From contig CM055094.1 in NCBI GenBank assembly GCA_029204225.1, forward strand, positions 23,644,541 to 23,708,540: a DNA stretch of 64,000 nucleotides, written 5' to 3'. A program made the position numbers and the translations under genes. Shown in pieces: positions 46,990-58,455 of this stretch; the first letter of the stretch is position 1; each line of letters starts with the position of its first letter. The notes beneath the pieces are model-generated. The model saw only the letters and a program-made list of their open reading frames with translations. It searched no databases and had not been told where the DNA came from. This DNA comes from Diphasiastrum complanatum (Eukaryota > Streptophyta > Lycopodiopsida > Lycopodiales > Lycopodiaceae).

Positions 46990-47200
46990 TTTGCGAAAAA
47001 GGCGAAAAAGGCGACACTGCATTTTTACATGCAGTTTTTGATAGGCGACAATTAGGGCAAAATGCAACACTGCATTTTTACATGCAGTTTCTGACGTGGG
47101 AAAAAGGCAAAAACTGCGACATTGCATTTTTCCTTGCAGTTTTTGACAGGCGACAATTAGGGCAAAAAGTGACACTGTAGTTTTACACGGGATACTACAC
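46990..47200. repeat. Tandem repeat, ~53-bp unit x4 with hairpins
   Basis: CGACACTGCAT-like phrases occur near 47012, 47065, 47117 and 47170. Units alternate in flank, suggesting a 105-bp dimer. Each carries TGCATTTTTACATGCA or similar, a short hairpin. It lies just ahead of the copia LTR/leader region at 47200-48000 and may be part of that LTR. Confidence 0.75.
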
Positions 47201-48172
47201 AGACGACATTGCAGATTTACACGGGATATTACACAAGCAACACTCTACAAGAATACATAGTATTCCATGTACAGACTGTCTATGTCTTCACACTCCAATA
47301 ACAACTGTCTAATTAGGCAGTTAATCAGCTGTTAAGTAATCTTGTAAATGTAAAGCTAGAATAATGCAAAACCTTCCAGCTGCTATAAATGTAAATGAGC
47401 GATTGAAGACAATCAAGAAAATCAGATCAGATAGCAGTCATTGTAAGTGTCATCATAAGTTATCTGTCAGAGATCAAACGACCAGAACGGGTCTTACAGT
47501 AGCTGACTCCTTAGAGTTAGTGATCATATAGAGAGAGAGAGAGAGGTATTATATTCAGAACGTAGCAATTGTTTTGAATCTGTAAGTAGGATCACGCGCC
47601 TATCAGTTGTGACTGTATTGTGATCTGATTGTTGTTATTACAACTTCATTATACAGATTCGCTATTGTTCTACATCCTGTGAATGATAACTCTCACTCCT
47701 CTTACACAAACACTATTATCAGAGAATTGTATGGTTGTCTCCGATGCCTAAATTGATTCTACATTCTCTTTATACCAGGTTATCAGTCTTAGAGGATTGC
47801 ATGGCTGTCTCAGACGCCTAATCATTTTTGCAATCTTTCTTTCATGGCAGTCTAAGACTCCTACGCTGATAATCTGATTTAACGCAAAGAACAGCTCATA
47901 AAATCCATTCTCTATGTAATCCACGATCCTGCTATCAAGAATTCTTTGTTTCTTCAGTTGACATAACGTTAACCGAAGTGGTATCAGAGCTGATAATTCA
48001 CATTCCATCTGATCCCACAGATTGGTATCAGAGCTCACAGAGTGGTATCAGAGAAAGGTAGAACAGCCAGCAACATCGCAACCACAACAACAACAGCACA
48101 ATCAATCATCGTCCAAGACCAAACTATTTTGCAGATACTGCAAAAGAACCAACCACGACATCAAAGACTGTC
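47200..48172 (+). mobile_element. Copia element L: 5' LTR/leader and zinc-knuckle fragment
   Basis: A primer binding site, TGGTATCAGAGCTG, is at 47979, and near-identical copies follow at 48023 and 48043. GCTATAAATGTA near 47385 is a candidate TATA box within the LTR. After the third copy comes a Gln/Asn-rich stretch and a zinc knuckle, CRYCKRTNHDIKDC (48131-48172, CX2CX4HX4C). The frame is then lost. The Gag capsid, which should lie between primer site and knuckle, is missing. The 5' LTR end cannot be fixed because no second LTR is seen. 48173-49600 shows no gene; a split tRNA-like A box at 49420 was rejected. Confidence 0.6.
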
Positions 48173-49687
48173 ATATTATCTTTGTGAACCAATGCCTTTC
48201 AATATTTTATTTAGTCAGGATTTTTTGTGACTTAGTAATTTTTTTCAATTTTATACCTTTCGACATTATTCCGAACCTATATTAAACTTTGGACTATTTG
48301 AATCTTCATTCACTTTTGTAGACTTCATTTTATCCGTGGATAAATGCAAACCCACAGTTACTCTACATAAAATCAATTTTGAAACTTGTTGAATTTTCAC
48401 ATGGAGTGAGATTATTATTCAACACTTGAGAGAGAATATTTACAAAAGCTTTGCCATCTCATTTATCAAATGGCTTGATTTGTTGCAACCTTCTAGTGGC
48501 TATGAATCGTCACCAGAGACAACCTTGCTCCACCAAAAGAAGCATATTATCTTTTACCTTCCAAACATGAAAGTTTGCTCATACTAGTGTCATAATTTCC
48601 CGTTCTTAAATTTGTAGTGCATAAGGCTTCTAATGACTTATGATAAGCTAGTGTGTAAAGAACAAGGCATGAATATTGTCTTGATCAAAATGATGTGTCA
48701 CTTGATAGCGATTGTCTCAAGTTCTCATATTTGTATCAATAACTTTTCCTTTTGGATTTTGCGATGCCCATGGCTTCTGATGACTTGTTACACAATGGTG
48801 TGTAAAGAACTTGCCTTTATATAAACCTATGTCGTGGCTCCCTTGAAGAGAAACTTGTCTTCAATAGGTCGTAGGAACTCTAGTTGATGTTGGACTTTGC
48901 ACCTAACTCTGATACCATATGTGATCTCACAATAGAAAAGTCATGAATGAATTCAAAAGAGATTACATACACACAATGGATTACATAGGGCTTATTATGC
49001 TCGTTCTTGGGTTGATTTATGAGCATAATGTGCTATTTTTTGCAAGCAAATGGGCAAATATTCTAGTGTCATAATGTATGGCAAAATTTCATGTAATGCG
49101 CAATGCAAAAATACAAAGGCCAATTCTCTTTCATAATGTTCATGTGATAATAAGCCATATGTAGTCCATTATGCAATGGAAATTGCCACACGCACAAATA
49201 TGGCATATTTAGCCTCCCAAAAAATTTAGGCTCAGTCCTTTGAGCCTTGTCTGAAAAGATATTCGAAGAACAATGTTGTAGTCTACAAGACAAAGATGCT
49301 ATTCAGTCTTGTGTTTCAAGATCTGCAATAAAACCTACTTTTCATGTTTATGTTCAGAGTTGGTCCTAAGGGGGTGATGTGATCCCATTATCTAGCAACA
49401 ATCAGGTTGAAGAGTGGCCGAGTGGGATAGCTTGGCATCCAAATTTTCTTTGATCAAGAACTCAAGTTCCCCTCTGGAAACCAAGATGCATTATCTAGCA
49501 AAAAAATGGCCTTCACAATGAGCTGGGATTGGCATTTAGTTTCACCACCCTAATCCAAGGCTGGATTAGAACACTATTTGAGAAGCATCCTATATTAGCT
49601 CCAAGGGGGTACGGCTAAAGAGAGAGCTTCTCACTCACTCTGAAGGAATATTTTGTTTGCAGCATAAATCTCCTTCTCTTTCCTTTT

Positions 49688-49708
49688 CCTCCTCCTCCTC
49701 CTCCTCCT
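49688..49708 (+). promoter_or_regulatory. CTC-rich tract in the VQ gene 5' region
   Basis: A (CCT)n pyrimidine tract lies about 145-165 bp upstream of the VQ start codon, with TATATATGTATATGTG nearer at 49789. Such tracts are common in plant leaders and core promoters. Either could mark the transcript start, which is not determined here. Confidence 0.4.
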
Positions 49709-49851
49709 TTCTTGTCATTATAGTATTGTTTTTGGGCGAAGGAAGCTGTCGAGAAGATCTTCCCATTGCTTTGCCTTTGCCTTCACAATATATATGTATA
49801 TGTGAGTGTGTGTGTGTGTATATCTGACGTGTGTAGGTTGGAGCAGCAGCT

Positions 49852-50595
49852 ATGGCGTTCTCGGATCATTCCCATGCGTTAAAAGGAAGGAGCAGTAGCA
49901 ATCCAGCGCTTGCGGTGAGCAGATCTTCGAGCAAGATCAGTAAAGCAGCTTCACATCGGCCGCTCATGCAGCCCAAGCCTGCTCCGCCCAAGGTCTACAG
50001 CACAGATCCCAGAAGCTTTCGAGATCTGGTGCAAGAGCTGACAGGAACTGCGCCCACTGCTGCTGCTGCTCCTCCTGCCGATGCTGCTGCTGCTCCTGCT
50101 GTTGGTTCTTCATCACTGGCGCGCCCAGTGAACAAACGCCTGCAGAAGATCGCCCCGCCTCCTTTGAATTCTTCTTTTTCTTTCTGCAGGGTTTCACAGC
50201 AGCAGGCCTTGCCTCTGTCACCCCTCCCTTCCCCCACGCGCCAGAAACCCACCTCTTTGTCATTCAGCAATCACTCTCCCCTCTCAAAGATCTTGTCCCC
50301 CCTTCCAAATCTTTCACCACATGGGTTACAGTCCTTTGGAGTATCAGCTTCTGGTGATGGCGTGTGGGCGAACCCCTTAGATTCTCCTTATACCGCTGCT
50401 ATTCGTCAATTGGCTCAGAAAATGGTGGAAGGCGAGAATGCTAGTCCCAAGAATGAATTGTGCTCAGATCCGCCATCTGGTTTTCCTTGGTCTCCGTCTT
50501 TTCAATCCTGCCTTGGTCTGTTTAGTCCTGGACTGTTTCCAGGTCACGGCTTCGGAAATATTCAAAACAGTTTAGGCATAAATGATTCGCCTTAA
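49852..50595 (+). CDS. VQ-motif protein (putative WRKY/MAPK partner)
   Basis: 247 codons, intact and intronless as read. The VQ motif FRDLVQELTG is at residues 56-65, matching FxxxVQxLTG. VQ proteins are plant nuclear or plastid cofactors. They bind group I/IIc WRKY factors, and some are MAPK substrates in defence and stress signalling. Upstream (1-47) is Ser- and Lys-rich; residues 70-83 are Ala/Pro-rich. Residues 115-247 hold many Ser-Pro sites (LSPLPSP at 122-128, HSP, ILSP, LSP, DSP, ASP, WSP, FSP), possible MAPK targets. The C-terminus has FPWSPSF and LFSPGLFPG. The ORF is clearly richer in GC than its surroundings. The ATG at 49852 is the first in frame and follows a normal leader. The subgroup or orthologue cannot be named. 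A CTTTTTCTTTCTGCAGG tract at 50172-50189 resembles a splice acceptor but is also good coding. Confidence 0.9.
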   Translation: MAFSDHSHALKGRSSSNPALAVSRSSSKISKAASHRPLMQPKPAPPKVYSTDPRSFRDLVQELTGTAPTAAAAPPADAAAAPAVGSSSLARPVNKRLQKIAPPPLNSSFSFCRVSQQQALPLSPLPSPTRQKPTSLSFSNHSPLSKILSPLPNLSPHGLQSFGVSASGDGVWANPLDSPYTAAIRQLAQKMVEGENASPKNELCSDPPSGFPWSPSFQSCLGLFSPGLFPGHGFGNIQNSLGINDSP

Positions 50596-51060
50596 TCTGC
50601 GCCGTAAACAGCTAGGCTTTCTCGGAGCCAGTCTTTTGTTCAGGGTTTTGGTAAGCCTTGCAGATGGCAGGATAAATGCGACAGTTGTGCACAGGAAGCT
50701 TACTATGCCAATCTCTTGGTTGTAGAGTGGAATCTTGGAAGTTCTAACTATTTGCAATGGAAAATCTAGAAAACAATGGAGCTGAAACAATGGAAGCATA
50801 CTCTTCCTGCAAGAAACAGCTTCTCTCATTTTACTCTTCACCTTTGGCAAGATTTTTATTCTGAACAATATCGTTATCACCCCACGACGAGCAAAAGGAA
50901 AGCCCGGATGATAAGGAGATGATTCCTTTTATATGGCATGTATATGCGAGGTACTTTCTCACAAAATTCTGTTAGATGCAAGGGTAAGCGTTTAGTATTT
51001 TAGAGCAGGTTCATTATGGGAAACGATCAATGGAAAGTTAAATAAACTACCGAGGAGCAG
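50596..51060 (+). other. Probable 3' UTR of the VQ gene
   Basis: No ORF on the gene strand. An AATAAA lies within TTAAATAAACTACC at 51040-51050 and could direct polyadenylation. Alternative sites cannot be excluded. Confidence 0.35.
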
Positions 51061-54000
51061 TGTGGCAACAACACTCTCTATCTCATTTATATATAACTTG
51101 ACTTCCTTACATGCCTCTACAAACTTTCAAATTGTATTTTTGTCATCAAAATGAATTTTTCATTTGGTAAAAGCACCTTTTGAATGTGTGGCTTTGGCCT
51201 TATTTTTATGATTGATCTGAACTTTGTTGCTGCAAATTTGTTATGCAAAAGGGCTGTTTGGTTCTAAACATGACTCATTGTTATCTCTCCTGCTGTGTTC
51301 CTAGTTCTTGCTTATCTGCAACATTTGGTTTTGTCGATGCTAGGTTTGATTGGCGATTGGTTTGGACCATGAGATTGTATGTCTATTTATGCTAACACTC
51401 GTGGCTTTATTATTGGGTATAAGGAGCAAAGTCTATGAAGGTACTTTTGCAGTCAGAAATTAACTTTCTAGTTTCAACAATGAACTCTGAAATTCTTGAA
51501 TGGAGATTCAGATGAGTATAGTGTGAGATTATAGCATATCTATGTCTTAAGGCCTTGATGAGAGTCCTTTTGTCGTTTCAAATCTATTATTTAGAGAGAA
51601 GTGGTAATTGTCTTGATGCTTTCTAGAATCTCCTGTTTTGTGCTTATGAGGAGAATGAGTATATCCATTCAGCATTCAAGTACTAAGCTTTTTGTTTACT
51701 TGCTTGTAGTTGTGAGAGATAATCTCAAGCTCTGCTGTTTCAATTTCGGACTATGATTTGTCTCTGTGAGCAATTCAAAAAGCAAAATAGGCGTGCGATC
51801 TTTTCAAATGAAATGCAAAATAAATTGCCCACATTTGAAAGCCAATCCCATTTCCAAGTTAGTCTTGTGGTATCTCATTGGAAATAGCTTGTTTTGCATA
51901 ATTTGGGTTAAAATCTCAATCTTCAAATGCACATAAAAATAGTCTTTCTCATATTATTTGGTTCTGACATGTTTTTTATTTCATTTTGTACTAGAAGCCT
52001 GTCGCTTTGAGCAATTAAGAGAGTGAAATGGCATGCTGTCCCTTCAACATAATGTAACTGAATTGCCAGATTTGAAACATGAAAAAATAATTTCACGTAT
52101 CAATTGAACAAATCTGTCTTGCAAATGTTTGGAAGTCTCATTGGCATCCTGATCTGCACAAGTAGTGCAATAATCCATTGGTGCTGGGAGATAAACTAAG
52201 AACTGTTTGTGAGAAATGTTACAAATGGGAAACTTACATCTCGTGGTATGCTATACAAAATGGAAAACCATCTATGACAAAAAAAATCTGCTCTTGAGAA
52301 TTGGCTTGAAAAGCAAGAGGCTGTGCAAGTGGTTGACAAAAAATTGAGGGGTTGGTGAAATCTCTAAGCATGACTATCATTGCATATTAAATAAATAAAT
52401 TGGTAACTTGAGTCTAGTTATTTGCAAAGCATCGATTTATAGAATATTGGTATGCATTTGCCTTAGCATTCAGAATGCAAGAGCAACGTGATCTAAATGA
52501 TGGTTGAAGCTTGTAAGGTACTTAAGGTGAAACATGTTTTCTTAATAGTTTTCATGGGGAAATGCCTCAAGAAATGTTATGCAAACTAGATTCCCCCACT
52601 TCAGCTGGCACCCTAACCCATATGGCGCAACGTCCTCTTCAAGGATGACAAAAAGGTCCTAAAACTTACCCATTTGAGGAACCATGTTTCCCAATGATAG
52701 AACACATATCACTTGTTTGAAGCCTTATTTGATCTCTTTTGACAATTTGTTTAGTCGTTAGTGCAATGGATTTTCTCTTCCTTGAGTGATATAAACATTT
52801 TATCCCATTCCACATGCAATTTTAGTACTTGTTTGTGATGAAGTGTTACCTCTTTAGTTCAAAGTGAATCTCTTCCTTGAGTCATATAAATACTCAACAT
52901 GAATCTCTTCCTTGAGTGATATAATTACTTTCTCCCTCTTCCACATGCACTTTTGCAATCACTTATCACATGTTTGTGATGAATTGACTTTTCCCATATC
53001 TCGTAATTCATTTATCATTTTTTATTGTTCCTAGGAGATGAATGTTTCCTTGGTGAGCCTTTTCCCAAAACTATTGAATGACAATGTCGCTTTTGTTCAT
53101 ACCTGTTGTGTATAGGCAAGTGCTCCTCAAAACGTTTTTGTCTAACAAAATGGAACATGATTGGTCGGTTTTCAAATCCAATGAACAACTTGAGAATCAT
53201 AGACCAAAAGCTTGTTTGCCTCAAATTGATCTTTGCCAAAAATCTCCCTCCCAGTTGGGGCATATTTTTCCATGAAAACAACTTTACTAATTAGCATTTT
53301 TTGTAGGCAAATGGTGAGAGAGGTAGCGAAATATCGCATAGTTCCTCTTGACAAAGCAAGACTGAAGCCTTTATTCATGATCCAACAAGGTTAAATAAAG
53401 CTGAAAAGTACATACATTACTAAAAAAAGCACCATAAAGCACAACCACTTTCAAGAAGTCCAGTTGATATCTGCCACCATCCCACAACACAAAACAGCAT
53501 GAGTTAGTACATTGCGAAAGACAGGCGTCATAGCTGAGCGTCATTTGTTATCCATGTCCAAAAGAAACATACTACTTCACAACATAAATAGCGTTCATAG
53601 TCCAGTTTTCCCAAACAGCGTATAGTTACTCAATGATAGGCCAAGTCCTATAATTACCGTATCAGGGCTTATGCCATGCTGATCAGTATATGGGCGATTG
53701 ATCCATATCATTTCATATTATATTTAGACAATGTATGTGAAGTTTTAACCGTACATATTTCAGTATAGCTAGAAGGTCTGGTGTAGATATGTGTGCTGGT
53801 GTCAGGGCAAATCCATGTCATTCTAACCGATGCGAACATTGTCTAGAAAGGCAGGTCACGCACTAATGTACATACTCCTGAGCATATCCATGCTTTTTAG
53901 TTGTATATCACCAGAAACCTAATATGGCACCTATGCGGGCATAGTAGTTTATTACCATGGTTGAGTAGTGCGAATACGTAGGTATCAGGACACTTCTGTG

Positions 54001-55500
54001 CCATCATAATCCTTATACTCGTTTGCTTCTGCAACATTGGTTATGTATCGCTACAATGCGTCCTGAGCATATCCATGCTTTCTAGGAACGTCCAAGTCAT
54101 TCCATGGTAGGTCAGACTACGTTAGGGATAGGTTTAGTTTTCGATTTATTAGAAAATGCAAAGATTTTTTACCAAGGCATGTCCATGTTGTCTAAGAACG
54201 TTTTAGTGAAGACCATAATTTTGGATTTGAGTACGTATGCTTATAAAAGGTATAGACTAGTACTTTCACGGTTTGTCATAAGTAAGCAAACCTAATTATG
54301 ATTTCAAAGTTTGAAAGTGTAGTTTAATGGTAAGGTATATGTTATGATAATCCATAAATAAATCAACATTCTCGTAGTGTAGAAAGAACTACTATTTAAA
54401 CAAAGTGAGTCTAGAAAAGGATAACTCCTCTTCTTGAATGATTAAATTGTCACAAAACGTATAAGACGATGCCATGCTAATCCCATGAAATGTGTGTTTT
54501 CTTTAAGAAAAAGCAATACATAATCCTCTCATTAGATATTGTAAAGCATCCTTACTTTCGAATCGTAATTATAACGAATACTCATCGTCTTTTATTAAAG
54601 CAAGAGTCTTACTTACTAATGCTTACCCTATACTTCAAGGTCTCGTCAAGTAACATACCTGTATAGACACTTTTCAATATATGGTTTGAAATCGAACCGA
54701 ACTGAGTGAAATATTTTGTCGTAGGTAAGAATCAAACAAATGTGTAAATCTTCACACAAGAATGTTACATAGTCAAAAAGAAGATGAACATTTAATGCAA
54801 ATGTATTTCTACTTTACTGAAAGACAAAGCATTACTTGGAAGAAACACTTCAAATTTATGGAAGAGAGCACATAAATTTAATTGCATAACATATGTCCAA
54901 TCTTCCTAACCATAGTTTATTTTATTGGCAATACGTTCTACCCTAGGTACCAAACCATATCAGGGCATAAGCAACGTATGAAATTCACAGAGTAACTTTT
55001 AACAAACATATGAAGCTATCATTTTTTTTTAAAATGTACAACAAGGTACGATCCATGTGTATAGCGTTAGGTGCCAAGGTAGATCCGTGCCATACTGACC
55101 CATCGAACTCCATGAAGCCTTATTAGAGTTCGAATGCTATGAGGCTTGGGCAAATCCATGCCATTCAAGCTTCCAAGAATCGAAACCTATTCACAAGTCT
55201 AACATACTTTCACAAGCCTTCGTAAGCTCAAAAAATGCCAAACCCTACCTGCTATTAGTCGCAGTAGAGAGAGAAAAGACAAGAGAAGGTGAAGAGATAG
55301 AGAAGAAGAGTAGAATTATGGTGTTCCTCTTCTCTTTTTATAGTTTATTGAGTCCATCTTGGTGCACCAAACCAGCAATATTGCACGCCATTAGATCTTA
55401 GCCCTAATAGGTGTATCAATTTCCATCGAACAAAGGAAATTGTTGAGCAAGCCTTCACGAATTTTGAAAAGGCCCTTTTAAATGTGTAAGGTATAAGAGA
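51061..55500. other. No gene recognised; dispersed degenerate motif
   Basis: No coding region, LTR or RNA gene is supported. From 53670 to 55170 a loose motif, GGCA(A/T)ATCCATGC(C/T)(A/T)TTCTA(A/G), recurs about eight times (for example 53807, 53880, 54064, 54175, 55145). It is too diverged to call a tandem array. Confidence 0.4.
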
Positions 55501-55502
55501 GT

Positions 55503-56337
55503 TTAAGACCACATATAAATTGGCAAAGCAAAAATCAGCGTAGGGGTCTTACTATTTATTATGTTGTCGAGATTGTGTTGTTGATGCTGGTTCGAATCGG
55601 ATTGGATAGTATTTGTCTTTTTGTCCTTCAAATTCTTCTTCTTCTTGGACTGTTGCTTATTTAAATATAAGGTGTCTGTCTTGTTGTTTGAAGAGGATAA
55701 GCTCTTCCTTCTTGCTTCTTCTTGCAATAAACTTGTTGTCAGCTTCCGGGGAGACAGCTCAGGAGTATTGCTCAAGAGCAATACTAAATTGTTGTAGGAG
55801 GGAGGAAGACTGGATAGAAGTGACATGTTCACATCTTCATCCGATACTAGTGAACCTATTGTAGCTAGCTGATTAAGCAGCTGTTTGAAATCATTCAGAT
55901 AATCGCTGACTGAAGTTCCTTCACTCATCTTGAGCGATATAAATTTCTTTCTAAAAAAGAAACGAGTCAAGACATTTTTTGTTTCACATAAATTAGTCAG
56001 AATGTCCCACGCTTGGAAGTGGAACAGTTAGTTACATGACCTATTTGAAAATCTTTCAGATTCAGAGATATAATTGCTAAAGTTTTGCCATCTTTTGCTT
56101 CCCAAGTGGTCATCAGTTCATGTTCGGCCGGTTTGGCTATCAAATCGTTAATGTATCCCCACAATTTCTATTCGATTAGTATAATCCTCCTTTTGAATTT
56201 CCACATGGGATATCTTCGTTGAACTTGTTGATGAATCAGATCTCTGAGGTTGAACCTTTTATGATTAAAAAATGATCTAAAAAATAGCAATAATCGTGAG
56301 TCAGATAGATGATTTGAACTTGCTCTAATACCACTCT
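55503..56337 (-). pseudogene. Copia element H: gag fragment and leader
   Basis: The minus-strand block 55970-55503 has FFFRKKFISLKMSEGTSVSDYLNDFKQLLNQL, DEDVNMSLLSSLPPSYNNLVLLL and LTTSLLQEEARRKS. It is the second half of a UBN2-type copia Gag, ending in a Lys/Asn/Gln-rich tail before a knuckle would occur. Upstream, across frames, are KPAEHELMTTWEAKDGKTLAIISLNLKD and a gap. A primer site, TGGTATTAGAGC, is at 56322-56333 (minus). The sequence is truncated at 55503 before any pol. The block is open for 155 codons; the N-terminal part has a stop. Confidence 0.8.
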
Positions 56338-56800
56338 TGTTGAAGATCTGATGTGACGTAGCTCGACAGAGCTGAAACGGAAATCAAAAGAAAAACAATG
56401 AAACTACAAGGATAAGAAAAACTATCGAGATTCAGACAATTGCTTATAACATTTGTTTAACTGATATTCTACATTTAATCAATGCAATGATAACATCAAA
56501 CAATGAGAGAGAAAGAAATGAGAGAGCATTCAACAATGACTACAACATGTGAAGACAATAGCAAATTCGTATATTAAGCTTGTTGTAGTACACAATGATT
56601 GGATTACGAATAAAAATCTTCTGCTGGAAAATGGTTCATAGTAGTAATGTGCTAAGCGCTATAAATATGATCCTACTATGCTTAAAGGTTGATCAAAATA
56701 ATCGGCAAATAAAACAATCTCTCTATCTTCCTCTCACTCTCTTGATATATCTGACTCTAAGGACTCGGATAGTCCGATACTATTGAATTCTTATTCGAAT
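56338..56800 (-). mobile_element. Probable element H 5' LTR (outer end not defined)
   Basis: It starts TGTTGAAGATCTGATG a few bases from the primer site, in window orientation. No second copy exists in the window, so the outer boundary near 56800 is a guess. 56801-57186 shows nothing. Confidence 0.35.
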
Positions 56801-57186
56801 TTTGAGATATGATTATCTATTTTGATGATAATCAATTTTGATTGATTTATTGTACATATACAAGGTGACATAGCTTATTGTCTAACTCATTCTTGTGAAG
56901 TGGTGTTTAGGCATAAGTGTCTTCCAATGAGTTATTCCAAGGTTCGACATGAATTAACTTAGTGTGTTGTTGACTGCATAAGAATGTCGGACCTGGTACA
57001 TATCATGGCTTACATGGAAGATACAATGAATGATTGAAATATATAGTCTTTCATTTGCTCTCTTTTTGCATTTGTCTAAGGCCAATAATCCTTAGACAAT
57101 TTTAAATTTGAATCCATTGAAAAATTACAAATTTATAGTTTTGAAAATTATAATTGTGCGATAGATTATCAAAATATATCTATTGA

Positions 57187-57713
57187 CTTATATAAATGAA
57201 TCTATTGTTCTTGTCTTTATGGATTTGGATGCCAAGGAAGATCTATGCTTCTCCTAGAGCTATCATGTTAAATTCTTTTGACAAGATAGCTTTTACTTCC
57301 TTAATAAGTTCGATGTCATTACCAAAAAGCAATGTATCATTACCATACAATGTACCAACAATAAAGGAAGTTTCTAGAGCCTTATAATATACATTTGAAT
57401 AATAAGAGATTGGTTTAAAACTATGATATATAAAAAATACATTAATTCTTGGTAACTGCCTTAATCCATTTATGGAGTTTGCACACCATATGTTCTTTGT
57501 CTTTGAGTTCATAACCTTTAGGTTGGTGCATGTAGATGACTTCTTCAATGACTCCATTCAAAAAAACTATCTACACATTCATTTGGTGAATCTCCAATTT
57601 TTCTGCAACTACATATGACAATAATAATCTGATAGAAGAAAGTTGACCACATGGTTGAAATTTTTTTAGTCGTCAATATTAGGTACTTGAGAATTCAATT
57701 TTGCCACTAATCT
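57187..57713 (-). pseudogene. Copia RT fragment with degraded active site
   Basis: Sense order: RLVAKLNSQVPNIDD (57713-57670), a frame-broken stretch, NGVIEEVIYMHQPKGYELKDKEHMVCKLHKW (57565-57470), SNVYYKALETSFIVGTLYGNDTLLFGND (57420-57330), and LSKEFNMIALGEA (57280-57243). The catalytic YVDD is YGND here, so one active-site Asp is lost. Stops and frameshifts abound. It abuts the truncated LTR of element I at 57714. Confidence 0.8.
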
Positions 57714-58455
57714 CGACAGGTTGGGATCAACCGACGATGCGTGTTGCAGCAAAGGAGCAGCAACAGGGAATCCTCTATGCATGAACCTAAGTATATCGGT
57801 TCAGAGATCAAACCGACTTCAATGTCTCGAAGTCTATCCTACTAGATCACAGCTTCGAAGTTGTTGGATAAACCACTACGTGTTGTTGGTAGTCGCTCTA
57901 GGGCAATATTTGATTCACTTGGAGATACTATCCAGTTGCCACAAATGTACTGTTGAGCCGCCAATTTGATGATATCGACCTTTGGGAATTGGCCCATCAC
58001 ATCGACTTTGGAAAAGCCGATGACGTGGACTTTGATGTCGAGGAAGTCGATGACATGGAAGTCGAGGATTTCGTAGCTTGCCTTGAGGAGACGTCGATGT
58101 TGAGGACTTCGATGTTGAGGAAGTCAATGATGTGGAAGTTGAGGACTTCGTAGCTTGCCTTGAGAAGATGTCAACATCGAGGACTTCGATGTTGAGGAAG
58201 TCGATGACGTGGAAGTCAAGGACTTCGTAGCTTGCTTTGAGAAGACATCAAGGACTTTGATGTCAATGACTTCGGGCAATGTGCAGACTTCGGACAATGT
58301 ACAGAAGGCTGAGAAGTCTGAGACTTCGGATAAGTTGATGTCAGGCTCAAAACCATTTGTGGAGAAAGTTGATGTCGGGCAAGTCAATGGAACACTATCA
58401 TCGACTTTTTTTGTATTTCTTCAAGGTATGCCACTGTAGAAATATTTACAACAGC
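57714..58455 (-). repeat. Element I 3' LTR with internal 77-bp minisatellite
   Basis: It matches 60852-61857 (GACAGGTTGGGATCAACCG start) but lacks about 290 bp present in the right copy after GTTGTTGGAT. It includes a minisatellite at 58034-58265: units start GATGT(C/T)GAGG at 58034, 58111 and 58188 (77 bp apart) and include GACTTCGTAGCTTGCCTTGA. The left end is truncated against the RT fragment. Confidence 0.8.

Noticed and set aside
49415-49490. tRNA-Ser/Leu-like A box (TGGCCGAGTGG)
   Set aside because: The A box matches well, but there is no matching B box, no closed acceptor stem and no proper anticodon arm. At best a decayed tRNA fragment.
53640-55190. Satellite array based on ATCCATGC motif
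   Set aside because: Spacing is irregular and units are too diverged; kept only as a remark.
57953-58153. Plus-strand acidic ORF (VEDFVACLEE repeats)
   Set aside because: It is a read-through of the LTR minisatellite. The frame is not kept in the other LTR copy and no start context exists.
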